Shown one piece after another: positions 35,749 to 43,498 of a stretch of 64,000 nucleotides of DNA (positions are counted from its first letter, which is position 1; each line of letters begins with the position of its first letter). The stretch is from the NCBI RefSeq assembly GCF_014645895.1, contig NZ_BMMP01000009.1, forward strand, positions 248,001-312,000, read 5' to 3'. Origin of the DNA: Streptomyces daqingensis (GTDB lineage: Bacteria; Actinomycetota; Actinomycetes; Streptomycetales; Streptomycetaceae). Made by a program: the position numbers and the translations under genes. A model generated the notes under the pieces. The model searched no databases. It was given only the letters and a program-made list of their open reading frames with translations, and was not told where the DNA came from.

Positions 35749-35803
35749 CCGGCCGCGCTGCCCCGTCCCGCCGTCTCGCGCGGGTCGCCGTGCCCGGCCC
35801 GGT

Positions 35804-36358
35804 TCAGGCGCGGCGCTTCGCCCTGTACGTACGCATCTTCGCCCTGCTGCCGCACACCGCCATCGTGCACCAGCGGCCGCGGCCGGCCGGGCTGCGGTCG
35901 TAGAACACCCACAGGCAGTCGTGTGCCTCGCAGGCCTTGAGCCGACGCCACGAGCCGTCCGCCTCGGCGGTGGCGATGCCCGCGGCGATCTCGGCGGTCA
36001 GCGCGGCGGCCCCCGACAGGCCCCCGGCGGGGCCGAGCCGGGGGCGGCCCGACTCGTCCAGCGTCACCACGAGAGGTGCGGCCGCGAGCAGCCGTGCCAG
36101 TTTCGCCGCCGCCTCCTGCGGCATGTCCGTCCCGGTGTGCGCCAGGCAGGCCGCCCGCAGGGACTCCCTCAGTTCGCGGATCGCGCGCAGGTCCGCGTCT
36201 CCGGTCTCCTCCAGGCCGAGGCCCCGCAGGTCCTGGCGTTCCGCGAACTCCGCGACGCCGTCCGGGGTGGTCAGCGAGTCTTCGCCCGTCTCGACGTCGA
36301 GGGTGTTCACGAGCTCTTGCACCAGGACGAGTGTCTTCGGGGCTGAACGGTCCGTCAC
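35804..36358 (-). CDS. CGNR zinc-finger regulator
   Basis: This 184-residue protein has an ABATE-like helical domain (about 1-130) and a C-terminal zinc finger with CEAHDC and WCTMAVCGSR. The signature asparagine is replaced: Cys169-Gly170-Ser171-Arg172 is CGSR rather than CGNR. Such proteins are thought to be DNA-binding regulators sensing small molecules. Start GTG 36358 lies next to a perfect inverted repeat at 36360-36379, so autoregulation is likely. It is divergent from a VOC protein gene 80 bases away. Confidence 0.8.
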   Translation of the reverse strand: MTDRSAPKTLVLVQELVNTLDVETGEDSLTTPDGVAEFAERQDLRGLGLEETGDADLRAIRELRESLRAACLAHTGTDMPQEAAAKLARLLAAAPLVVTLDESGRPRLGPAGGLSGAAALTAEIAAGIATAEADGSWRRLKACEAHDCLWVFYDRSPAGRGRWCTMAVCGSRAKMRTYRAKRRA

Positions 36359-36359
36359 G

Positions 36360-36379
36360 CTTGCCAGATTACTGGCAAG
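36360..36379. promoter_or_regulatory. Perfect inverted repeat, likely CGNR operator
   Basis: CTTGCCAG-ATTA-CTGGCAAG: 8-base perfect arms, immediately upstream of the regulator start codon. This suits an autoregulatory site; direct evidence is lacking. Confidence 0.55.
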
Positions 36380-36391
36380 GGGCCATCATCT

Positions 36392-36411
36392 GGTAACCGA
36401 AGAGCGTTACC
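36392..36411. promoter_or_regulatory. Inverted repeat GGTAAC-N8-GTTACC
   Basis: Perfect 6-base arms (36392-36397 and 36406-36411) in the middle of the divergent region; GGTAACC occurs again at about 36429-36435, just before the VOC start, as a third half-site. Perhaps a second operator. Confidence 0.4.
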
Positions 36412-36438
36412 GGATCATGGCATTAAGGGGTAACCACC

Positions 36439-36813
36439 ATGGCGATCGCCACAATGCACTCGGTAGTTCTCGACTGCCCGGACCCGCGAAGGCTCGCCGA
36501 GTTCTACGCGCAGGTACTCGGGGGCAAGGTCGAACCCGGCGAAGAGAGCGACTGGGTGGACGTCACCGGCCCCGACGGGCACAAGCTCGCCTTCCAGGAG
36601 TCACCCGGGTTCATTCCGCCGCAGTGGCCCAGCCTGGAGCGGCCCCAGCAGCTTCACCTGGACCTGACCGTCCCCAGGGAGCGCATGGACCAGGCGGAAC
36701 AGGAGGTCATCGCACTGGGTGCCCGGCTGATCCAGGGGGACGACGACGGGAAGCGAGGCTTCCGCGTCTACCTGGACCCTGCCGGGCACCCGTTCTGCCT
36801 GTGCGACGCGTAG
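36439..36813 (+). CDS. VOC-superfamily protein (glyoxalase-like)
   Basis: This 124-residue protein has VVLDCPDPRRLAEFYAQVLGG, DWVDVTGPDGHKLAFQ, LHLDLTVPRERMDQAEQ and FRVYLDPAGHPFCLC, the standard two-module VOC fold. The substrate is unknown. ATG 36439 has AAGGGG about ten bases upstream. The divergent neighbour is the CGNR regulator, which may control it. A terminator follows (36844-36881). Confidence 0.85.
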   Translation: MAIATMHSVVLDCPDPRRLAEFYAQVLGGKVEPGEESDWVDVTGPDGHKLAFQESPGFIPPQWPSLERPQQLHLDLTVPRERMDQAEQEVIALGARLIQGDDDGKRGFRVYLDPAGHPFCLCDA

Positions 36814-36843
36814 GCCGGTCACCGGCCTGACCGCTGCCGGTAC

Positions 36844-36881
36844 GCGATGCTGCCGCCGTCAGCCGACGGCGGCAGCATCGC
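36844..36881. terminator. Bidirectional terminator, VOC gene / first LCP gene
   Basis: Perfect 17-base arms beginning GCGATGCTGCCGCCGTC, loop AGCC, placed between convergent stops at 36813 and 36892. Confidence 0.85.
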
Positions 36882-36891
36882 ATATCAGGGC

Positions 36892-38103
36892 TCAGCGGTC
36901 CGACGTGACCGTGACCTTCTCGTCGTTCTTCAGCTGCTGCATCAGCTTCTGGACCTTCGCCTTGTCCCACTGGAGCGAACCGGCGGGGGCGGGACCGGAG
37001 ATCGGCATGTTCATGCGCTTGCCCTCGCCGCCGGAGACGTCCTTCATCGCGAAGAACATCGAGCCCAGGTTCCACAGGCTCATGTCCTCGTCGACGATCA
37101 GCGTGTCCAGGCCGGCACCCAGCGTCGGGTACAGCCGGAAGGGGTTGAGGATCGTCGATGGGGTCGCCGTCTGGCTGGCCAGCGCGGCCAGGAACTTCTG
37201 CTGGTTCTTGGTGCGCCCGAGGTCGCTGTCCCCGGTGCCCGCGTGGCGGTTGCGGACGAAGGAGAGGGCCTGCTTGCCGTCCAGGGTCTGCTTGCCCTTC
37301 TTGAAGTCGGCCCCGGAGTTCTTGTCCTTGATGTCCTGCGGGATGTTCATCTCCACGCCGCCGACCGAGTCGACGATCTTCGCGAAGCCGCCGAAGCCGA
37401 TCTCCGCGTAGTGGTCGATCTTCAGGCCGGTGTTGTGCTCCACCGTGCGCACCAGCAGCGGGGCGCCGTCCTGCGCGTAGGCGGCGTTGAGTTTCGTCTG
37501 CTGCGTGTTGTTGAACTGCTTGCCCGACTCGGAGCCCTTGAACGGCGGGATCTCGACCCAGGAGTCACGCGGCAGCGAGATCAGCGTCGGGGCGCCGCTC
37601 CCGACGTGCAGGATCATCATCGAGTCGGTGCGCTTGCCCGCTGCCGAACCCGTGTGCAGGTCCTTCTTCTCCTGCGCGGAGAGGCCTTCCCGGCTGTCGG
37701 AACCGACGATCAGGTAATTGGTGCCGTCCCCGGTCTCCGGCCGGTCCTGGACGATGCTGAGGTCGACCTCGCGCTTCAGCTTCGAGTTCGCCCAGAAGTA
37801 CGTGCCGACCGACCACACCAGCAGCACGACGACCAGCGATATGACCACCGTCTTGAAGCGCACGCGCCGGCGCCGGGGCGGCTCGTCGTACGGGGCGTAG
37901 CCGTCGCCACCGCCACCGCCGTACACCTGACCCGTGTTGTATCCGGAGTCGTAGTCGGTGTAGCCGTCCTCGTAGTAGCCCGGCTGTCTGCCGTAACCGG
38001 CGTCGTGGCCACCCCTCGCCTGGGGCGGCACGCCACCGTGGGCTCGCGGGCTGCCGTACCTGTCGCGGGAACCGTCGTTCCATCCACCGGGCCACTCATT
38101 CAT
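36892..38103 (-). CDS. LCP-family protein (LCP1), without LytR_C domain
   Basis: A 403-residue LytR-CpsA-Psr protein. Such enzymes transfer lipid-linked glycopolymers onto peptidoglycan outside the cell. A cytoplasmic N-terminal tail of about 80 residues is rich in Tyr/Gly/Asp (GYYEDGYTDYDSGYNTG), then one membrane segment (about 88-106). The LCP domain shows NYLIVGSDSREG, ISLPRDSWVEI, VGGVEM and the Arg-rich VRNRHAGTGDSDLGRTKNQQ. It has no cysteine outside the membrane and no LytR_C domain, unlike three of its paralogues. ATG 38103; divergent from the thioesterase. Confidence 0.9.
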   Translation of the reverse strand: MNEWPGGWNDGSRDRYGSPRAHGGVPPQARGGHDAGYGRQPGYYEDGYTDYDSGYNTGQVYGGGGGDGYAPYDEPPRRRRVRFKTVVISLVVVLLVWSVGTYFWANSKLKREVDLSIVQDRPETGDGTNYLIVGSDSREGLSAQEKKDLHTGSAAGKRTDSMMILHVGSGAPTLISLPRDSWVEIPPFKGSESGKQFNNTQQTKLNAAYAQDGAPLLVRTVEHNTGLKIDHYAEIGFGGFAKIVDSVGGVEMNIPQDIKDKNSGADFKKGKQTLDGKQALSFVRNRHAGTGDSDLGRTKNQQKFLAALASQTATPSTILNPFRLYPTLGAGLDTLIVDEDMSLWNLGSMFFAMKDVSGGEGKRMNMPISGPAPAGSLQWDKAKVQKLMQQLKNDEKVTVTSDR

Positions 38104-38242
38104 GGACGGCAGTCTGCCTTGCGCCGCCCGGGTGAACACAGACCGGGTACCGCATCGGACCGAGGCTGTAGCCGTTCTGATGCAAACGTTCCACGACGGT
38201 CCCCGGGCCTCCGGTACCGCACCGGCACTTAGGGTAGAGGCC

Positions 38243-38788
38243 ATGACCGACCAGGCCCACGCGGATCCGGGCGACCAGCCGGGCAAGCCCACCGCCGTCT
38301 CCCGGACCACGCTGTCCCACATCATGTCGGGCAACGAGACCAACCTCCTCGGCACCGTGCACGGCGGCGTGATCATGAAGCTGGTGGACGACGCCGCCGG
38401 AGCGGTCGCGGGCCGGCACTCCGAGGGGCCCGCGGTGACGGCCTCGATGGACGAGATGGTCTTCCTGGAGCCGGTGCGCGTGGGCGACCTCGTCCATGTG
38501 AAGGCCCAGGTGAACTGGACAGGCCGGTCGTCGATGGAGGTCGGCGTGCGGGTACTGGCCGAGCGCTGGAACGAGTCGACGCCCGCGAGCCACGTCGGCA
38601 GCGCCTACCTCGTCTTCGCCGCGGTCGACGAGGACGGCAGGCCGCGGCCCGTCGCGCAGGTGGTGCCCGAGTCCGAGCAGGACAAGAGGCGCTACCAGGA
38701 GGCCCAGATCCGGCGCACGCACCGTCTGGCGCGGCGCCGCGAGATCAAGGAGCTGCGCGCCCGCAGGACCGTGGAGTCCGGGGGCTAG
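38243..38788 (+). CDS. Acyl-CoA thioesterase (hotdog fold)
   Basis: This 181-residue protein has a single hotdog domain (about 20-140), with VSRTTLSHIMSGNETNLLGTV and HGGVIMKLVDDAAG; the latter resembles the active-site block of YciA/BACH-type acyl-CoA hydrolases. It hydrolyses acyl-CoA to free acid and CoA. The basic C-terminal 40 residues are an extension. ATG 38243 has AGAGG before it. Divergent from LCP1. Confidence 0.88.
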   Translation: MTDQAHADPGDQPGKPTAVSRTTLSHIMSGNETNLLGTVHGGVIMKLVDDAAGAVAGRHSEGPAVTASMDEMVFLEPVRVGDLVHVKAQVNWTGRSSMEVGVRVLAERWNESTPASHVGSAYLVFAAVDEDGRPRPVAQVVPESEQDKRRYQEAQIRRTHRLARRREIKELRARRTVESGG

Positions 38789-39032
38789 TCCGCGTCGTTT
38801 GGATCTCCGTAGGCCCGCGACGCCGGCTACGGCACCTCGCTGCGTTGTCGGAGTCGCCTGAGTACTCCCCTGGCCTTCGGCATGGGGGACCCCGAGCACG
38901 AGGACGATCCCCCGCCTCGCGATGCACCGCATCCCGCGCCCCGGGCTGATCAACGAAGATCCGAACGACCCGCCCTGGTCCGGGGAGGGGCGCCGCCCCA
39001 CGGAGCGGCGTGCGGGCCCCGGCAGTGCGGGC

Positions 39033-40511
39033 TCAGGAGCAGGAGGCCTGCTTGTCGCCCTTGACCGCGTCGCCCGCGGGCCGGGACGGTTCGGAGCTCG
39101 GGGCGGACGACTCGACGCGCACCCGCCGCACGGTGTGGTGCTTCCGCCCCACCGTGACCCGCATCACGGGCCCGCGTCCGGACTCCTCGACGAGCTTGGC
39201 GCCGGGCAGCGCCTTGGCCAGCGTCTTCGCCGAGCGGTCCCAGCGCGGGTCGTAGGCGATCCTCGTACGCGCGACGTCGCTGGCGGCGGCCGAGGTCGGC
39301 GTTCCCGTCGTGTCGAAACCGGTGCGGCCGAGTTCCGCCTCGACCTCGCGTGCGAGTCCTTCGCGGCCGGTGCCGTTCTCCACCTGCACGCGGATGCCGG
39401 ACGGAGGGATGCGCACCGTCGCGGGGCGGTCCGCCTTCCCGGCCTGCTGCGAGTCGCCGTCGGCGCGCTCCGTCCTGCGGTGCTTCTGCTCCGTGAGGGG
39501 ACGGTCCGCGCGCAGTGCGTCGAAGAGCCTCTTGGCCTTGCGCTCGTCCCACTTCACGGTCGACCCCAGCTTCGGCACGGTGAAGTCGGAGTCCTCGACG
39601 GGGACCGAGGCGAACTCGGACGACTCGGCAGTGAAGCGTCGCATGGCCCGGCCCAGTTCGAGCATCTGCTCCGTGCCCAGGCCGTCGTCCGCGCGTACGG
39701 ACTCGAGGATCGCCGAGGAGACCTTCCTCAGCTTCACGGGGTTCATCAGCACGCCGCTGTCCGTCGCCTTCTCGATGACGGAGGCGAGGAAGCGCTGCTG
39801 GCGCTTCATCCGGCTCAGGTCCGAGCCGTCGCCGAGATGCCGGGCCCGCACGTACTGCAGGGCGCGGCCGCCGTCGAGGTTCGTGCGGCCCGCGGGCAGG
39901 TCCAGGCCGGAGTGGCTGTCCCTGAGCGCCTCGTCGGTGCACACGGGCACCCCGCCCAGGACGTCGACGGTGCGCATGAAGCTGGTGAAGTCGACTTCCA
40001 GGTAGTGGTCGATGTGGACGCCCGTCATGGCTTCGACCGTGCTGACCGTCAGATGCGCCCCGCCGTGCGCGTAGGCGGAGTTGAGCTTCGCCGGCACGGC
40101 GGCGTGCCGCTTGCCGGTCCCGGCGTCCGTGTGGGCCGGCAGCTTCGTGTACGAGTCGCGGGGGAGGCTGACGACGCTGGCGCGGTCGTGGCCGGCGGAG
40201 AGGTGCACCAGCATCAGAGTGTCCGTGCAGTCGCACGGGGCGCCTCCGAGACGGTACTTCTGCCGCTGCTCGTGCGAGAGCTTGTCGCGTCTGTCGGTGC
40301 CGACGACGAGGAAGTTGACACCTCCGGTGTCGCGGGGGCGGTCGGTCAGGCCGTGGAAGGGGTCGAGCCGGTTCACGTCCGCGTTGAGCCCGTTGACCAT
40401 GACGTGGCCCACACCGCTCGCACCCAGCACCAGTACGGAGAGCGCTGTGGCGAGGCGCACACCCCAGCGGGGCCTTCGGCCGTCTTTGTGTGCATCCGCG
40501 CGCATCGCCAT
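39033..40511 (-). CDS. LCP-family protein (LCP2) with LytR_C domain
   Basis: A 492-residue LCP ligase with an N-terminal anchor (about 17-39). The LCP motifs are NFLVVGTDRRDK (GTDRR instead of the more usual GSDSR), VSLPRDSYTKLP and YVRARHLGDGSDLSRMKRQQ. A LytR_C domain follows (about 370-465, IRVQVENGTGREGLA). It ends KQASCS: the isolated cysteine in the tail, together with VPVC in the LCP domain and PCDC, gives four outside cysteines. The start is uncertain because no ribosome-binding site is evident. Divergent from the glycosyltransferase gene at 40619. Confidence 0.88.
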   Translation of the reverse strand: MAMRADAHKDGRRPRWGVRLATALSVLVLGASGVGHVMVNGLNADVNRLDPFHGLTDRPRDTGGVNFLVVGTDRRDKLSHEQRQKYRLGGAPCDCTDTLMLVHLSAGHDRASVVSLPRDSYTKLPAHTDAGTGKRHAAVPAKLNSAYAHGGAHLTVSTVEAMTGVHIDHYLEVDFTSFMRTVDVLGGVPVCTDEALRDSHSGLDLPAGRTNLDGGRALQYVRARHLGDGSDLSRMKRQQRFLASVIEKATDSGVLMNPVKLRKVSSAILESVRADDGLGTEQMLELGRAMRRFTAESSEFASVPVEDSDFTVPKLGSTVKWDERKAKRLFDALRADRPLTEQKHRRTERADGDSQQAGKADRPATVRIPPSGIRVQVENGTGREGLAREVEAELGRTGFDTTGTPTSAAASDVARTRIAYDPRWDRSAKTLAKALPGAKLVEESGRGPVMRVTVGRKHHTVRRVRVESSAPSSEPSRPAGDAVKGDKQASCS

Positions 40512-40618
40512 ACCGTAGGGGGATACGACCGGCGGCTCCCGGTCACACGCCGCTCCGCGGTTCCGCGGCACTCTCCTGGCGTGCGGGGGCGTACGCCCGT
40601 TCGCGGTAACGTGAACGC

Positions 40619-41653
40619 GTGACTGATAGGACTTCCTCGACGAGCGCGGAGCTGCCGGCCGTCTCGGTGATCATGCCGGTTCTCAACGAGGAACGGCATC
40701 TCCGCAGCTCCGTGAAGCACATCCTCCAGCAGGACTACGACGGCGAGCTGGAGGTCGTCATCGCCCTCGGCCCCTCCACGGACCGTACGGACGAGATCGC
40801 GGCGGAGCTCGTGCGTCAGGACCCGAGAGTGCACACGGTCCCCAACCCCACGGGCCGTACGCCCGCGGCGCTGAACGCCGCCATCAAGGCGTCCGGACAT
40901 CCGGTCGTGGTGCGCGTGGACGGCCACGGCATGCTCTCGCCGGGGTACATCTCCACGGCTGTGCGGCTCCTCGACGAGACCGGTGCGGCCAACGTCGGCG
41001 GGATCATGCACGCCGAGGGCGAGAACGACTGGGAGCGCGCCGTCGCCGCGGCGATGACGTCGAAGATCGGCGTGGGCAACGCCGCGTTCCATACGGGCGG
41101 GAAGGCCGGCGAGGCGGAGACCGTCTACCTGGGCGTCTTCCGGCGCTCGGTGCTTGAGCAACAGGGCGGCTACAACGAGGAGTTCATCCGGGCTCAGGAC
41201 TGGGAGCTGAACTTCCGCATCCGCGGGGCGGGCGGCCGGATCTGGTTCTCGCCCGAGCTGAAGGTGACGTACCGTCCGCGGCCGAACGTGCGGGCGCTGG
41301 CCAAGCAGTACAAGAACTACGGACGTTGGCGCCACGTCGTCGCGCGCTACCACGCCGGGTCGATCAACCTGCGCTACCTCGCGCCGCCGGTCGCGTTGAG
41401 CGCCATCGCGGTGGGTACCGGCCTCGGGCTGGCCGGGTTCCCCTGGGGCTTCCTCGTGCCGGGCGGCTACCTGGCGGCGATCACCGCCGGTTCGCTGCCC
41501 GCGGGCAAGGGGCTTCCGCTGCGCAGCCGGGTGCAGATCCCCGTCGCGCTGGCCACGATGCACATGTCGTGGGGCTGGGGCTTCCTGACGAGCCCGCGGA
41601 AGCTGGCCCGCAAGGTCATCGCCTCGCGCCGGGAGCCCGTGCCGGCGCAGTGA
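40619..41653 (+). CDS. Family 2 glycosyltransferase, ExoA-like
   Basis: This 344-residue GT-A enzyme has VSVIMPVLNEERHLRSSVKHI (nucleotide-binding start), the metal-binding VRVDGHGMLSPGYI region (DxD replaced by DGH), and the acceptor-side base motif RAQDWELNFRIRGAGGRIW. Two C-terminal hydrophobic segments (about 260-300) suggest membrane attachment, as in ExoA-type polyprenyl-linked glycan assembly. Start GTG 40619. The neighbours are LCP genes, so it may build the polymer they attach. A terminator at 41676 follows. Confidence 0.87.
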   Translation: MTDRTSSTSAELPAVSVIMPVLNEERHLRSSVKHILQQDYDGELEVVIALGPSTDRTDEIAAELVRQDPRVHTVPNPTGRTPAALNAAIKASGHPVVVRVDGHGMLSPGYISTAVRLLDETGAANVGGIMHAEGENDWERAVAAAMTSKIGVGNAAFHTGGKAGEAETVYLGVFRRSVLEQQGGYNEEFIRAQDWELNFRIRGAGGRIWFSPELKVTYRPRPNVRALAKQYKNYGRWRHVVARYHAGSINLRYLAPPVALSAIAVGTGLGLAGFPWGFLVPGGYLAAITAGSLPAGKGLPLRSRVQIPVALATMHMSWGWGFLTSPRKLARKVIASRREPVPAQ

Positions 41654-41675
41654 GCCGCTGGGGCCGTACAGCGAC

Positions 41676-41709
41676 GTAAGGGGCAGCCACCTGGGTGGCT
41701 GCCCCTTAC
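41676..41709. terminator. Bidirectional terminator, GT2 gene / LCP3 gene
   Basis: Perfect 15-base arms GTAAGGGGCAGCCAC / GTGGCTGCCCCTTAC around the 4-base loop CTGG, between stops at 41653 and 41765. TTAC at the end gives a short T run. Confidence 0.85.
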
Positions 41710-41764
41710 TCGTCGCTCGGTCCGCTCGCCGCTCGCCCGTCCCGGAGACGGGGTGCCGCCGGCG

Positions 41765-43429
41765 TCACCACACGTACGACGGATTGACCTCCATGCAGGC
41801 CTTGTCGTCGTCGCCGCGCAGCGCGTCCGCGCTGTCGGGCGCCTTGTTCTCCTTCTTGCCGCCCGAGCCGCCGGCGTCCTTCGGGAACGTCGTACCGTCG
41901 CGCCAGTCACCGCCGATGACCAGCGTCACCTGCTCCACTCCGCTGGAGTGCTTCACGGCGCTCTCGGGCACGCCGAGCGCTTCGGCGACCGCGAGCGCGT
42001 CCCCGCGGTTCTTCTCCCGCGGGTAGCTGACCGTGGTGTCCGCCTGGGACCGGGGTGTCTGGTCGGCGGTGGCCTGGGCGAAGCCCTCACGGCCGAGCTG
42101 CTCGGAGATCACTCCCGCCCGTCCGGACACGGGTGCCTGCAATGCGCTGCCGGTGCCGTTCATGACGCGTACGGGGATCTGCGCCTTGGGGGCCGAAGGC
42201 TTGCTGGGCGGCGGGGACTTCGGCTTCTGCTTCTTCTTGTCCTTGCCGTCCAGCGCGATGTCGTTGCGGACGAGCGAGAACGTGTCGTCCGCGTCGCCCG
42301 GCTTGGGCACCACGTAGCCGCCCGGTGCGTACTTCCAGGGCATCGTCGCCATGGTGATGCGCTCGGTCGGAACCCGCTTGAGGTCGTTGCCGAGGTCGTA
42401 GAGCTTCTTGACGGTGCCGAGGCCCTCGTCCACCGTGAGCGCCTTCGTCGCCGCCTCGGCGAGGCCGCGCATCTTGCCGGGGTCGGTGAGCTTCGTGCCG
42501 GCCTTGAGCTGGCGGACCATCGAGTTCATGTACATGTGCTGGGCGCGGGCGCGGCCGATGTCGGACCCGTCGCCGAAGCCGTGGCGGGTACGCAGCCAGT
42601 GCAGGGCCTGCTCGCCCTTGACCACCGACTTGCCCTTCTTCAGGCGGAGTTTGGACTGCCGGTCGTACACGTTCTTGTCGACGCAGACCGGGACGCCGCC
42701 CACCGCGTCGGCCATCGAGACCACGCCGGCGAAGTCGATCATCATGAAGTGGTCGATCGGGATGCCCGTCAGCTCTTCCCACGTGGCGACGGTGCAGCCC
42801 GGACCGCCGTGCTGGAGGCTGCTGTTGATCTTGTCGGTGGTCTCCTGGTACACGTCACCGCTGTCCGGGTCGGTGCACTTGGGGATCGTCGCCTTGGTGT
42901 CGCGGGGCACCGAGATCACCGACATGTTGCTGCGGTCCGCGGAGACGTGCAGCAGCATCTGGACGTCGGCGAGCGGGGGGCGGTCACGGTCCCCGCGGGC
43001 CCCGCCGAGCTCGACGTTCTCCTTCGAGGACCTGGAGTCCGAGCCCAGCAGCAGGATGTTCATGGGGGTCTGCCCGGCGGCGTTGGGGTTGCTCTTGTCG
43101 AGCCTGTTGTCGCCGAGGTTCAGCAGGTCCTTGCTGAGGTTGCCGTTCAGGTGCTCGTAGTAGAAGTAGCCCGCGCCCGCGGTCGCGAGTATCAGAAGCG
43201 ACAGGCAGATGCTGAACCAGCGCAGCACCCGTCTCTTCTTGCGTGGCTGACGGATCTCTCCGTCGTCGAACCCGTCGGAGTCCATCTTCATGCCGCCTGT
43301 CTGTACGTGCCCCTGTCGCTGTCGCGGCAGGCGGCCTCCCTCGTACGAAGCCTCGTCCCACCTGCGGTCACGCTCCGCGGACGCGCCGTCGTACATCTCC
43401 CGGCCGCCTCGGGTGCCGTTCTGCCGCAC
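41765..43429 (-). CDS. LCP-family protein (LCP3) with LytR_C domain
   Basis: A 554-residue LCP ligase. A cytoplasmic tail of about 65 residues precedes the membrane segment (RWFSICLSLLILATAGAGYF). The LCP domain has NILLLGSDSRSS, ISVPRDTKATIPKC, VGGVPVC and LRTRHGFGDGSDIGRARAQH, where QQ of the usual motif is QH. A LytR_C domain (about 425-515, PVRVMNGTGSAL) follows. The tail has KACMEVNPSYVW with an isolated cysteine. GGGAGG four bases before GTG 43429 decides the start; GTG 43453 and a later ATG are alternatives. Confidence 0.9.
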   Translation of the reverse strand: MRQNGTRGGREMYDGASAERDRRWDEASYEGGRLPRQRQGHVQTGGMKMDSDGFDDGEIRQPRKKRRVLRWFSICLSLLILATAGAGYFYYEHLNGNLSKDLLNLGDNRLDKSNPNAAGQTPMNILLLGSDSRSSKENVELGGARGDRDRPPLADVQMLLHVSADRSNMSVISVPRDTKATIPKCTDPDSGDVYQETTDKINSSLQHGGPGCTVATWEELTGIPIDHFMMIDFAGVVSMADAVGGVPVCVDKNVYDRQSKLRLKKGKSVVKGEQALHWLRTRHGFGDGSDIGRARAQHMYMNSMVRQLKAGTKLTDPGKMRGLAEAATKALTVDEGLGTVKKLYDLGNDLKRVPTERITMATMPWKYAPGGYVVPKPGDADDTFSLVRNDIALDGKDKKKQKPKSPPPSKPSAPKAQIPVRVMNGTGSALQAPVSGRAGVISEQLGREGFAQATADQTPRSQADTTVSYPREKNRGDALAVAEALGVPESAVKHSSGVEQVTLVIGGDWRDGTTFPKDAGGSGGKKENKAPDSADALRGDDDKACMEVNPSYVW

Positions 43430-43463
43430 GGGACCTCCCGTTTCCGTTCCCACGCGGTGTGCG

Positions 43464-43489
43464 CCCCGGGCCCTGGATGGGGCCCGGGG
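43464..43489. terminator. Hairpin between LCP4 and LCP3 genes
   Basis: Perfect 10-base arms CCCCGGGCCC / GGGCCCGGGG with 6-base loop TGGATG. It lies 10 bases past the LCP4 stop and about 35 bases upstream of the LCP3 start on the minus strand, so it could separate their transcripts or attenuate read-through. Confidence 0.55.
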
Positions 43490-43498
43490 GTCTCTACG

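Noticed and set aside
36847..38232. Plus-strand frame across LCP1
   Set aside because: It lies across the terminator and opposite a well-supported LCP gene, with Arg/Gly/Val-rich sequence lacking domains.
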